This document shows, one piece after another, positions 21,317 to 32,385 of a stretch of DNA of 64,000 nt. Source of the DNA: Pleodorina starrii (lineage: Eukaryota > Chlorophyta > Chlorophyceae > Chlamydomonadales > Volvocaceae); assembly GCA_030267565.1 (NCBI GenBank), contig BRXU01000082.1, positions 1 through 64,000 on the forward strand. The letters are read 5' to 3'. The notes under the pieces are model-generated. The model ran no database searches and had not been told where the DNA came from. It worked only from the letters and a program-made list of their open reading frames with translations. The stretch's first letter is position 1. The number at the start of each line of letters is the position of its first letter. The translations under genes were made by a program, and so were the position numbers.

Positions 21317-21539
21317 TGTGATGAGAAAGGAGGGTGCCCACCCCTGTCCCGTCCGGAGGTTTACAAGACTCATCATACAGTCATCAGCACCATCCAGCTG
21401 GCCCTTGGAGTCACCCAGAAGCCTGGCACGCTAGCTACTCAGCAGAAGTGGCAGCATCAGTGGAGCCGCCAGACAACATGTGTGTCCCATGTCCCGAGTC
21501 GGGGTTCCTCCGGAATTAAAAAAAAAAAAAAAAAAAAAA
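21317..21539 (+). mobile_element. SINE copy 3, 5'-truncated, in A1 RT
   Basis: Starts TGTGATGAGAAAGG and ends CCGGAATT plus ~22 A. It is flanked by AAGGGG on both sides, a clear 6-bp target duplication when compared with A2. Confidence 0.88.
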
Positions 21540-22508
21540 GGGGATGGTGCTGGGTACCCACGAGCCGGTGGTGGGGCCCAACGCCGCAACTGGTGCCAGT
21601 TTCCCGACTCCCGGTGATGAACCCCCACGCCACCTGGGAATCCCTCTCACTCTGGACCCGGTGGAGGCCGCGCGGCTCTGCTACACCAGCAGAATTCAGC
21701 GGGTTCAGCGTCTCGGCCATGTGTGGCGGCGACACGGCCTCAGCCTCGTGGGCAGGGTGCATGTGGCCAAACAGGTGCTGGGAAACACCCTGGCATACCA
21801 CCTCTCCATCATCCGCCCCACCCCACCCCAGCTGGCGGCACTCCGCAAGCATATCGACGGCTTTGTGGCCTGGTCGCTCCTGGAGGAAGACGCGTCCCTG
21901 GTGTGCCACGGACGGGCCCTGCTGAAGCCTGGCCCGGAGATCGCCTGCCAGGATCACGACTGTGGCGGTGTCGGCCATCTCGACCTCGACGCATTCATGG
22001 TCGCCCTGCATGCGAAGCCCCTCGCCCAGCTCGCTCAGCCCGGCCAGCAGCCATGGAAGCAGATCATGCGGGGTCTGCTCGACGAGTACAGGCCGGATGG
22101 GACCACTGGGTGGGGCTGGGTGTATGGCACGGCGGAACCGCCCCCCAGCCTGCCTACGTTCATTGCCAGCCTGGTGCAGTCCTACCGCTCCTCGCTCCCG
22201 ACCCGGCTGGCCTACCCAGAGACCACGGACGCGCGTGCCATCCTGCATGAGCCCCTGTTCTTCAATGCAGCCCTGCGTGACCCCGCCACCGACCAGCCCT
22301 TCACCCCGCCGGCTGGGACCGCCCACCTGGGACCCCGCACCCTGGCCGAGCTCCGTGCAGCGTCGCCCATGACCCAGCACGAACCCCTCATGCAGGCGGT
22401 CCTTGGGGCCATCCCAGCCGACTGGCGGAGACTGCTGCCAGCCGACCCCCTGGACCCCGAACTGCCGCCGGCGCCCGACTGGCTCCTGTCGCCCGATGGC
22501 AGCCGGGT

Positions 22509-23478
22509 CTTGTCGCCGGCGCGCTTGTGCCCTGGCTTCCAGCCAGGCAGTGTTGCCCCTGCTGCGCCCGTGGGGGTTCTTGGGAGCCGGGGGGACGTGG
22601 GAGTGAGGTTCCTGCGGTGCGGGGTGTCTTGGGAGGGAGGTGTGTCTTCGGGCCTGCTGTCTTGCGGGGACGCCCCCAGGGTGGGGTCGGTTGTTGTTTG
22701 TCTCCGGTGCGCTTGTGTGGCACCGTCCCTGCGGCTTTTGTGGCTCTGGGAGGCGGTTTCGGTGGTGCGGGGTTCTCTTCGGGCGTGCTGTGGGTTTTCT
22801 GTTTTCTCTGGTGCTCCCCGGTGGGGGGGGGCTCGTTTTGCCCTGGTTCGCTGCGGCGGTTGCCCGGTTTTGTTTGTTGTTCCTGTTGCTGTCGCCCAGG
22901 GTGTAGGGTTCGCCCCTTGGCTGTTGAGGTTGTGCAGGTTGTGGTTGTGTTGTCGCTGTGGTCGCTGTTGGGGCCTTTGCCCATCCCTGGGGCTTGTCTC
23001 CGGTGACGGGCCCTGTTGTTGGTCCGTGGTGCTGGCCCGGGTGTTGGGCCGTGGTTTTGGCCCTGGTGTTGGGCCGTGGTGTTGGCTCTGGTTTTGGGCC
23101 CTGGTGTTGGGCCCTGGTGTTGGGCTGTGGGGTTGGCCCTGGTGTTGGGCCGTGGTGTTGGCCCTGGTGTTGGGCCCTGGGGTTTGGCCCTGGTGTTGGG
23201 CCCTGGTGTTGGTTTCAGTTCCCTCCTCGGTGTCTTGGAGGTAGGGGTGGCCGTGTGTGCCGCCCGTGCAGCAGTGGCTCCTGGCCCCTTGCTGCCCCCG
23301 TCCCTGTCCCTGTCCTGTCTGCGAGTTTAGGCGTTGCTTGGCTTTTTCTCTCTCCTTGGCTCCTTGCGGTGGTTTTTTGGGCTTCTTGCCAGGCTGTTGC
23401 GGCTTGCCGGTCTTGCTCGGCTTGCCCGTTGGGCTTCGCTTTCCCAGTCCTTGTAACGTCCCTCGCAGAAAAAAAAAA
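22509..23478 (+). mobile_element. 5'-truncated LINE (3' UTR) in A1 ORF2
   Basis: Begins within the LINE 3' UTR (CTTGTCGCCGG), contains the minisatellite (~23020-23215) and ends CCCTCGCAG plus 10 A. A1 ORF2 resumes at 23479 with GCAGCCCTACGG. It has no coding capacity. Confidence 0.88.
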
Positions 23479-23885
23479 GCAGCCCTACGGGAGTCTTGTG
23501 GGCCGTCCTGCCCAACGGCCGCTTGGTGCCCCCAGACAGCGAGCAGGCCGGAGCAGCAGGGGACGCCGACTGGCCTGCAGCCTGCGTGCTGCCGGGCCGC
23601 AAGCCGCGCCGACACTGGACCTTGGAGGACCATCAGCGATACAGCGAGGCGCCCCCGGCCCAACGCGCCTCCTCATGGCCAGTGGAATACCAGCTGCTGG
23701 GGCTTTGGGACTCGGTCCAGTGCTACCCCCTCAGCCACGGCCACGGCACGCTGCCCCTCATCCACTACACAGTGAGTGAGGTGCGCCACCGCCTCACCGC
23801 CCGCGGTCACAGCTGGGGCCGGGACCAGGACACGGAGCCCCTCATGCCCGCGGCGTGGCCCGAGCAGCCGCACAGCCAGCTACAG
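23479..23885 (+). pseudogene. LINE A1 ORF2 fragment between two insertions
   Basis: About 135 codons of the region between RT and the zinc motif (AVLPNGRLVPPDSEQ, YQLLGLWDSVQCYPL). It continues the frame broken at 22508 and is cut again at 23886 by another LINE. Confidence 0.85.
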
Positions 23886-25569
23886 CGTCCTCTGCTCCGT
23901 GCAGCGGGTGGCTGGCAGCAGCCCGCGTCTGCAGGTTCATCTGTCCCGGGTGGCCCCGGTCCCAGCACCACAGGCACCCGCCGGGGGCGCCCAGGCAGCA
24001 CAGCAGGTCTCCCCATCCGGGTCAGCCATCAGCGCCCAGCCCAGCCAGGCCGCAGCTCAGCTGACAGGGCAGCCGGGGCCGTCGTGAGCGGGGTGTTGGG
24101 AGTGGGGGATCTCGGTGTCTGAGGTCCTTAGGGTGCGAGGGGCCTCGAGGGTGGGGGGAGTGTGGTGCGGGTTGCCTAGGGAGGGGGGTGCGGTGCGGGG
24201 CTTGCTGTGGGTGGGGCCGGAGGGGGTCTTGGGGGTCGGGGGAGCTTAGGAGCAGGGTTGGTGTGGTGCAGGCTGCCGCGGGAGGCAGGTGCGGTTCGGA
24301 GGCTGCTGTCTTGAGGGGTCGCCCCCTGTGTGGGGTCTGTGGGTTTTTTTTTTTTTTGGGGTGTTTTGTCGCTGGCGCTCTCGTGCCTTGGTCTCTGTCC
24401 CGGCGGTGCTGCCCCTGCGGCCTGGAGGGGGGGGTTCTTGGGAGTGGGGTGCGTGTGGCGCCGGGGGGTCTGGGGAGGGTTTCGGGGGGGGACTGGGGAG
24501 GGGCGGGGGGGCTTCGGTGCAGGGTTGGTGTGGTGCAGGCCGCCGTGGGAGGCAGGTGCGGTTCGGGGGTCGCCCCCAGGGTGGGGTCTGCGGGTGTCTT
24601 GTCGCCGGCGCGCTTGTGCCCTGGCTTCCAGCCAGGCAGTGTTGCCCCTGCTGCGCCCGTGGGGGTTCTTGGGAGCCGGGGGGACGTGGGAGTGAGGTTC
24701 CTGCAGTGCGGGGTGTCTTGGGAGGGAGGTGTGTCTTCGGGCCTGCTGTCTTGCGGGGACGCCCCCAGGGTGGGGTCGGTTGTTGTTTGTCTCCGGTGCA
24801 CTTGTGTGGCACCGTCCCTGCGGCTTTTGTGGCTCTGGGAGGCGGTTTCGGTGGTGCGGGGTTCTCTTCGGGCGTGCTGTGGGTTTTCTGTTTTCTCTGG
24901 TGCTCCCCGGTGGGGGGGGGGCTCGTTTGCCCTGGTTCGCTGCGGCGGTTGCCCGGTTTTGTTTGTTGTTCCTGTTGCTGTCGCCCAGGGTGTAGGGTTC
25001 GCCCCTTGGCTGTTGAGGTTGTGCAGGTTGTGGTTGTGTTGTCGCTGTGGTCGCTGTTGGGGCCTTTGCCCATCCCTGGGGCTTGTCTCCGGTGACGGGC
25101 CCTGTTGTTGGTCCGTGGTGCTGGCCCGGGTGTTGGGCCGTGGTTTTGGCCCTGGTGTTGGGCCGTGGTGTTGGCTCTGGTTTTGGGCCCTGGTGTTGGG
25201 CCCTGGTGTTGGGCTGTGGGGTTGGCCCTGGTGTTGGGCCGTGGTGTTGGCCCTGGTGTTGGGCCCTGGGGTTTGGCCCTGGTGTTGGGCCCTGGTGTTG
25301 GTTTCAGTTCCCTCCTCGGTGTCTTGGAGGTAGGGGTGGCCGTGTGTGCCGCCCGTGCAGCAGTGGCTCCTGGCCCCTTGCTGCCCCCGTCCCTGTCCCT
25401 GTCCTGTCTGCGAGTTTAGGCGTTGCTTGGCTTTTTCTCTCTCCTTGGCTCCTTGCGGTGGTTTTTTGGGCTTCTTGCCAGGCTGTTGCGGCTTGCCGGT
25501 CTTGCTCGGCTTGCCCGTTGGGCTTCGCTTTCCCAGTCCTTGTAACGTCCCTCGCAGAAAAAAAAAAAA
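23886..25569 (+). mobile_element. 5'-truncated LINE copy with ORF2 end and complete 3' UTR
   Basis: Starts within the last ~67 codons of ORF2 (stop TGA 24085-24087), then a complete ~1.47 kb 3' UTR with minisatellite and poly(A) at 25558-25569. It lies at the ORF2 position CTGTTGCTG, exactly the site hit by A4 inside A3 (51075), with CAGC as likely duplication. It carries its own 13-T insertion at 24345-24358. Confidence 0.9.
24345..24358 (-). mobile_element. Poly(T)+G insertion with GGGT duplication
   Basis: T13 then G lies between GGGT (24341-24344) and GGGT (24359-24362). The copy at 26920-26935 shows the empty site with a single GGGT. It is a tail-only insertion with a target duplication. 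Confidence 0.8.
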
Positions 25570-26667
25570 CAGCAACAGGAGGCCCGCTGGCACCCACACT
25601 GGCTGGCTCAGCAAGCGCCCAGCCGCAGCCGGTGGTTTGCCATGAACCCCACGCCCAGCCCCGGCTGGATGCGGCCCCGCTCCTCCCTCCCATCACTGCC
25701 CTCGGCCGCTGCAAGCCCGGTCAGCCAGCCTAGCAGCCGCCATGCGGCACCGCACCAGCAGGACCCCGGTGCTGCCGCCGGACCGTCGGCGCCCGCCGGG
25801 CCGGCCCCAGAGGCAGACCCGGCAGCTGATGGCCCGGCTGGCATGTCTCCCCTCGCCCGCCGGCGGGCCTGGCAGCGGCTGTGGGACTGCCCCGCAAGCA
25901 ACCGGGCCAAGGCGCTCGCCTGGCGGCTGCACCATGGACGGCTCCCGTGCGGGGTGTACCTGGCCTCCAAAGGTCAGCCGCAGCATGCCCACTGCTCTGC
26001 TCCTAGCTGCTCGGTGGACGGCAACCTGCATGTCGCCAGCCTGACCCACGTCTTCTTGGAGTGCGGGGCTTACACCGCAGCTCGGGTTTGGCTGGCAGAG
26101 CTGTGGGCAACAGTCTCCGGGGCCGCGGACTTGCCTTTCAGACAGCCGGCTGTGCTGCTGGGAGACTGGCCGGGAGGGTGGCCGGCCTACCCCACCAGCC
26201 CTGGGCTGCAGCTGCTGTGGGCAGCCCTTCGAGCCACTTGGCTGTGGGCGGTCTGGGGCCACTACCACAGGGCGGAGCCTGATGACCATCCGTCGGCCAC
26301 GGTGGTGGGCTGCGTCATTGGGGAGCTGCAGCGTCTCATGAGGGCACATTTCAGCATGGCGGCGCTCTCCGAGGACACTCTGGCGGGGCTGCCCCGGGGC
26401 CACATCACAGCACAGCTGAAGCCCGGCCGGCTGGATGCCTTCGAAGCCTCCTGGGCGCATGAAGGCGTCCTCTGCTCCGTGCAGCGGGTGGCTGGCAGCA
26501 GCCCGCGTCTGCAGGTTCATCTGTCCCGGGTGGCCCCGGTCCCAGCACCACAGGCACCCGCCGGGGGCGCCCAGGCAGCACAGCAGGTCTCCCCATCCGG
26601 GTCAGCCATCAGCGCCCAGCCCAGCCAGGCAGCAGCTCAGCTGACAGGGCAGCCGGGGCCGTCGTGA
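25570..26667 (+). pseudogene. LINE A1 ORF2, C-terminal part with zinc motif
   Basis: About 365 codons to the TGA at 26665-26667. A Pro/Ala-rich linker precedes HCSAPSCSVDG with HVASLTHVFLEC, the Cys/His zinc-binding motif of the family. The segment is intact in itself but severed from RT. Confidence 0.87.
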
Positions 26668-27006
26668 GCGGGGTGTTGGGAGTGGGGGATCTCGGTGTCT
26701 GAGGTCCTTAGGGTGCGAGGGGCCTCGAGGGTGGGGGGAGTGCGGTGCGGGTTGCCTAGGGAGGGGGGTGCGGTGCGGGGCTTGCTGTGGGTGGGGCCGG
26801 AGGGGGTCTTGGGGGTCGGGGGAGCTTAGGAGCAGGGTTGGTGTGGTGCAGGCTGCCGCGGGAGGCAGGTGCGGTTCGGAGGCTGCTGTCTTGAGGGGTC
26901 GCCCCCTGTGTGGGGTCTGTGGGTGTTTTGTCGCTGGCGCTCTCGTGCCTTGGTCTCTGACCCGGCGGTGCTGCCCCTGCGGCCTGGAGGGGGGGGTTCT
27001 TGGGAG
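26668..27006 (+). other. LINE A1 3' UTR, cut short
   Basis: The start of the A1 3' UTR, matching 24088-24440. It stops at TTGGGAGTG where a chimeric insertion begins, and its continuation is not found downstream in this orientation. Confidence 0.8.
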
Positions 27007-27309
27007 TGCACCCCACAGAAGCAGGCAATGGTTCATTGGCTGGCAACAGTTCCCTCCTCGGTGTCTTGGAGGTAGGGGTGGCCGTGTGTGCCGCCCGTGC
27101 AGCAGTGGCTCCTGGCCCCTTGCTGCCCCCGTCCCTGTCCCTGTCCTGTCTGCGAGTTTAGGCGTTGCTTGGCTTTTTCTCTCTCCTTGGCTCCTTGCGG
27201 TGGTTTTTTGGGCTTCTTGCCAGGCTGTTGCGGCTTGCCGGTCTTGCTTGGCTTGCCCGTTGGGCTTCGCTTTCCCAGTCCTTGTAACGTCCCTCGCAGA
27301 AAAAAAAAA
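27007..27309 (+). mobile_element. Chimeric SINE-LINE retro-insertion
   Basis: 27007-27049 equals an internal piece of the SINE just after its tRNA-like head (CACCCCACAG to GGCAACAG). It joins directly to the last ~250 bp of the LINE 3' UTR (from CAGTTCCCTCC), ending in 10 A at 27309. The shared trinucleotide CAG at the join suggests a template switch. Confidence 0.8.
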
Positions 27310-27923
27310 CAGCGAACCAGGGCAAAACGAGCCCCCCCCCACCGGGGAGCACCAGAGAAAACAGAAAACCCACAGCACGCCCGAAGAGAACCCCGCACCA
27401 CCGAAACCGCCTCCCAGAGCCACAAAAGCCGCAGGGACGGTGCCACACAAGCGCACCGGAGACAAACAACAACCGACCCCACCCTGGGGGCGTCCCCGCA
27501 AGACAGCAGGCCCGAAGACACACCTCCCTCCCAAGACACCCCGCACCGCAGGAACCTCACTCCCACGTCCCCCCGGCTCCCAAGAACCCCCACGGGCGCA
27601 GCAGGGGCAACACTGCCTGGCTGGAAGCCAGGGCTCAAGCGCGCCGGCGACAAGACACCCGCAGACCCCACCCTGGGGGCGACCCCCGAACCGCACCTGC
27701 CTCCCACGGCGGCCTGCACCACACCAACCCTGCACCGAAGCCCCCCCGCCCCTCCCCAGTCCCCCCCCGAAACCCTCCCCAGACCCCCCGGCCCGGACGT
27801 TACAAGGACTGGGAAAGCGAAGCCCAACGGGCAAGCCGAGCAAGACCGGCAAGCCACAACGACCTGGCAAGAAGCCCAAGAAACCACCGCAAGGAGCCGA
27901 GGAGAGAGAAAAAGCCAAGCAAC
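27310..27923 (-). mobile_element. Rearranged minus-strand LINE 3' UTR fragments
   Basis: 27310-27793 is LINE 3' UTR in the reverse orientation. At 27794 it jumps to the reverse complement of the LINE 3' end (GGACGTTACAAGGACTGGG) with no poly(T). The second piece runs into the fold-back at the satellite border. Confidence 0.75.
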
Positions 27924-27944
27924 GGCTTTTTCTCTCTCCTCGGC
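27896..27944. repeat. 21-bp fold-back at LINE/satellite border
   Basis: A perfect inverted repeat: arms 27896-27916 and 27924-27944 with a 7-nt spacer. The left arm is LINE 3'-end sequence; the right arm runs directly into the 255-bp satellite. Confidence 0.95.
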
Positions 27945-30900
27945 GTCCTTCCGGACCCTCCAAAGGCGTTCTGGGGCTCTCAACGGCCTTCCGGGCCCTC
28001 TGATCGCCGTCCAGGACTTCCAAAGGCTTCCAGCCCACAGAAAGCCATCCGGGCTCCCCAATCGCCTTCCGGTCCCCCCGACGGTATTCCGGGCCCAATT
28101 GCCTTCCAGTCCCTCCAACGGTATTCCGGGCCCTTTGAAGACCTCACGGGCCCTCAGAACGGCTTACGGGCCCCCCGAGGGCCTTCCGTGCCTTCTGAAG
28201 GCCTTCCAGGCCCTCCAAGGCATTCTGGGGCTTTCAACGGCCTTCCGGGCCCTCTGATCGCCTTCCAGGACTTCCAAAGGCTTCCACCCCACAGAAAGCC
28301 ATTCGGGCTCCCCAATTGCCTTCCGGTCCCTCCGACGGTATTCCGGGCTCAATTGCCTTCCAGTCCCTCCAACGGTATTCCGGGCCCTTTGAAGACCTCA
28401 CGGGCCCTCAGAACGGCTTACGGGCCCCCCGAGGGCCTTCCGTGCCTTCTGAAGGCCTTCCAGACCCTCCAAGGCGTTCTGGGGCTCTCAACGGCCTTCC
28501 GGGCCCTCTGATGGCCTTCCAGGACTTCCAAAGGCTTCCACCCCACAGAAAGCCATTCGGGCTCCCCAATTGCCTTCCGGTCCCTCCGACGGTATTCCTG
28601 GCCCAATTGCCTTCCAGTCCCTCCAACGGTATTCCGGGCCCTTTGAAGACCTCACGGGCCCTCAGAACGGCTTACGGACCCCCCGAGGGCCTTCAGAATC
28701 AGGACCCTCCAAAGGCGTTCTGGGGCTCTCAACGGCCTTCCGGGCCCTCTGATCGCCTTCCAGGACTTCCAAAGGCTTCCACCCCACAGAAAGCCATTCG
28801 GGCTCCCCAATTGCCTTCCGGTCCCTCCGACGGTATTCCGGGCCCAATTGCCTTCCGGTCCCTCCGACGGTATTCCGGGCCCTTTGAAGGCCTCATGGGC
28901 CCTCAGAACGGCTTCGGGGCCCCCCGAGGGCCTTCCGCGCCTTCTGAAGGCCTTCCGGACCCTCCAAAGGCGTTCTGGGGCTCTCAACGGCCTTCCGGGC
29001 CCTCTGATCGCCTTCCAAGACTTCCAAAGGCTTCCACCCCACAGAAGGCCATTCGGGCTCCCCAATTGCCTTCCGGTCCCTCCGACGGTATTCCGGGCCC
29101 AATTGCCTTCCGGTCCCTCCGACGGTATTCCGGGCCCTTTGAAGGCCTCACGGGCCTTCAGAACGGCTTACGGGCCCCCCGAGGGCCTTCCGCGCCTTCT
29201 GAAGGCCTTCCGGACCCTCCAAAGGTGTTCTGGGGCTCTCAACGGCCTTCCGGGCCCTCTGATCGCCTTCCAGGACTTCCGAAGGCTTCCAGCCCACAGA
29301 AAGCCATCCAGGCTCCCCAATCGCCTTCCGGTCCCTCCGACGGTATTCCGGGCCCAATTGCCTTCCGGTCCCTCCGACGGTATTCCGGGCCCTTTGAAGG
29401 CCTCATGGGCCCTCAGAACGGCTTCGGGGCCCCCCGAGGGCCTTCCGCGCCTTCTGAAGGCCTTCCGGACCCTCTTAAGGTGTTCTGGGGCTCTCAACGG
29501 CCTTCCGGGCCCTCTGATCGCCTTCCAAGACTTCCAAAGGCTTCCAGCCCACAGAAAGCCATCCGGGCTCCCCGATTGCCTTCCGGGCCCTCCGACGGCA
29601 TTCCGATCCCAATTTTGTTTTTTAGCAAGGGACGTTACAAGGACAGGGAAAGCGAAGCCCAATTGCCTTCCGGTCCCTCTGACGGTGTTCCAGACCCTTT
29701 GAAGGCCTCATGGGCCCTCAGAACGGCTTACGGGCCCCCCGAGGGCCTTCCATGCCTTCTGAAGGCCTTCCGGACCCTCCAAAGGCGTTCTGGGGCTCTC
29801 AACGGCCTTCCGGGCCCTCTGATCGCCGTCCAGGACTTCCAAAGGCTTCCAGCCCACAGAAAGCCATCCGGGCTCCCCAATCGCCTTCCGGTCCCCCCGA
29901 CGGTATTCCGGGCCCAATTGCCTTCCAGTCCCTCCAACGGTATTCCGGGCCCTTTGAAGACCTCACGGGCCCTCAGAACGGCTTACGGGCCCCCCCGAGG
30001 GCCTTCCGTGCCTTCTGAAGGCCTTCCAGGCCCTCCAAGGCGTTCTGGTGCTCTCAACGGCCTTCCGGGCCCTCTGATCGCCTTCCAGGACTTCCAAAGG
30101 CTTCCACCCCACAGAAAGCCATTCGGGCTCCCCAATTGCCTTCCGGTCCCTCCGACGGTATTCCGGGCCCAATTGCCTTCCGGTCCCTCCGACGGTATTC
30201 CGGGCCCTTTGAAGGCCTCATGGGCCCTCAGAACGGCTTCGGGGCCCCCTGAGGGCCTTCCGCGCCTTCTGAAGGCCTTCCGGACCCTCCAAAGGCGTTC
30301 TGGGGCTCTCAACGGCCTTCCGGGCCCTCTGATCGCCTTCCAGGACTTCCAAAGGCTTCCACCCCACAGAAAGTTATTCGGGCTCCCCAATAGCCTTCCG
30401 GTCCCTCCGACGGTATTCCGGGCCCAATTGCCTTCCGGTCCCTCCGACGGTATTCCGGGCCCTTTGAAGGCCTCATGGGTCCTCAGAACGGCTTCAGGGC
30501 CCCCCGAGGGCCTTCCGCGCCTTCTGAAGGCCTTCCGGACCCTCCAAAGGCGTTCTGGGGCTCTCAACGGCCTTCCGGGCCCTCTGATCGCCTTCCAAGA
30601 CTTCCAAAGGCTTCCACCCCACAGAAGGCCATTCGGGCTCCCCAATTGCCTTCCGGTCCCTCCGACGGTATTCCGGGCCCAATTGCCTTCCGGTCCCTCC
30701 GACGGTATTCCGGGCCCTTTGAAGGCCTCACGGGCCTTCAGAACGGCTTACGGGCCCCCCGAGGGCCTTCCGCGCCTTCTGAAGGCCTTCCGGACCCTCC
30801 AAAGGTGTTCTGGGGCTCTCAACGGCCTTCCGGGCCCTCTGATCGCCTTCCAGGACTTCCAAAGGCTTCCAGCCCACAGAAAGCCATCCGGGCTCCCCAA

Positions 30901-31320
30901 TCGCCTTCCGGTCCCTCCGACGGTATTCCGGGCCCAATTGCCTTCCGGTCCCTCCGACGGTATTCCGGGCCCTTTGAAGGCCTCATGGGCCCTCAGAACG
31001 GCTTCGGGGCCCCCCGAGGGCCTTCCGCGCCTTCTGAAGGCCTTCCGGCCCCTCTTAAGGTGTTCTGGGGCTCTCAACGGCCTTCCGGGCCCTCTGATCG
31101 CCTTCCAAGACTTCCAAAGGCTTCCAGCCCACAGAAAGCCATCCGGGCTCCCCGATTGCCTTCCGGGCCCTCCGACGGTATTCCGGTCCCAATTTTGTTT
31201 TTTAGCAAGGGATGTTACAAGGACGGGGAAAGCGAAGCCCAGCTGCCTTCCGGTCCCTCTGACGGTATTCCGGACCCTTTGAAGGCCTCATGGGCCCTCA
31301 GAACGGCTTCCGAGCCCCCC

Positions 31321-31455
31321 AATTTAATTAATTCCGGAGGAACCCGGACTCGGGACATGGGACACATGTTGTCTGGCGGCTCCACTGATGCTGCCAATTC
31401 TGCTGAGTAGCTAGCGTGCCAGGCTTCTGGGCGTCTCCAAGGGCCAGCTGGATGG
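31321..31455 (-). mobile_element. Decayed SINE remnant inside satellite
   Basis: AATTCCGGAGGAACCCGGAC to CCAGCTGGATGG matches the 3' half of the SINE in minus orientation. The poly(T) is reduced to AATTTAATT. The same remnant with the same flanks is present at 63293-63432. Confidence 0.85.
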
Positions 31456-32385
31456 TGCCGATGGCCTTCCATGCCTTCTGAAGGCCTTCCGGACCCTCCA
31501 AAGGCGTTCTGGGGCTCTCAACGGCCTTCCGGGCCCTCTGATCGCCTTCCAGGACTTCCAAAGGCTTCCAGCCCACAGAAAGCCATCCGGGCTCCCCAAT
31601 CGCCTTCCGGTCCCCCCGACGGTATTCCGGGCCCAATTGCCTTCCAGTCCCTCCAACGGTATTCCGGGCCCTTTGAAGACCTCACGGGCCCTCAGAACGG
31701 CTTACGGGCCCCCCGAGGGCCTTCCGTGCCTTCTGAAGGCCTTCCAGGCCCTCCAAGGTGTTCTGGGGCTCTCAACGGCCTTCCGGGCCCTCTGATCACC
31801 TTCCAGGACTTCCAAAGGCTTCCACCCCACAGAAAGCCATTCGGGCTCCCCAATTGCCTTCCGGTCCCTCCGACGGTATTCCGGGCCCAATTGCCTTCCA
31901 GTCCCTCCAACGGTATTCCGGGCCCTTTGAAGACCTCACGGGCCCTCAGAATGGCTTACGGGCCCCCCGAGGGCCTTCCGTGCCTTCTGAAGGCCTTCCA
32001 GACCCTCCAAGGCGTTCTGGGGCTCTCAACGGCCTTCCGGGCCCTCTGATCGCCTTCCAGGACTTCCAAAGGCTTCCACCCCACAGAAAGCCATTCGGGC
32101 TCCCCAATTGCCTTCCGGTCCCTCCGACGGTATTCCGGGCCCAATTGCCTTCCAGTCCCTCCAACGGTATTCCGGGCCCTTTGAAGACCTCACGGGCCCT
32201 CAGAACGGCTTACGGACCCCCCGAGGGCCTTCAGAATCAGGACCCTCCAAAGGCGTTCTGGGGCTCTCAACGGCCTTCCGGGCCCTCTGATCGCCTTCCA
32301 GGACTTCCAAAGGCTTCCACCCCACAGAAAGCCATTCGGGCTCCCCAATTGCCTTCCGGTCCCTCCGACGGTATTCCGGGCCCAA

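Larger units (their letters stand above)
20497..22508 (+). pseudogene. LINE A1 ORF2, RT core and connection region
   Basis: Continuation of the RT of A1 after A2: SYRPITLLQCDYK, DIEKAYDRVHR, GLQQGSTLSPVLW and the catalytic box HHADD at 21191-21206, then the thumb/connection part (VWRRHGLSLVGRVHVAKQVL). It is broken by a short A-tailed insertion (21113-21131), a SINE (21317-21539) and a truncated LINE beginning at 22509. The RT box has His where Tyr or Phe is usual. Confidence 0.85.
1..27007 (+). mobile_element. LINE copy A1 (plus strand), interrupted host of the nest
   Basis: This is a non-LTR retrotransposon read on the plus strand: the end of ORF1, ORF2 (apurinic-type endonuclease, RT, C-terminal zinc motif) and part of the 3' UTR. 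The 5' part lies outside the window. Comparing it with A2 shows it split into 1-612, 890-2635, 20497-21112, 21132-21316, 21540-22508, 23479-23885 and 25570-27007, with later insertions between. It is dead because ORF2 is broken many times. I do not recognise a named family; the two-ORF plan with poly(A) tail resembles L1/Zepp-type algal LINEs, which is inference. Confidence 0.85.
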
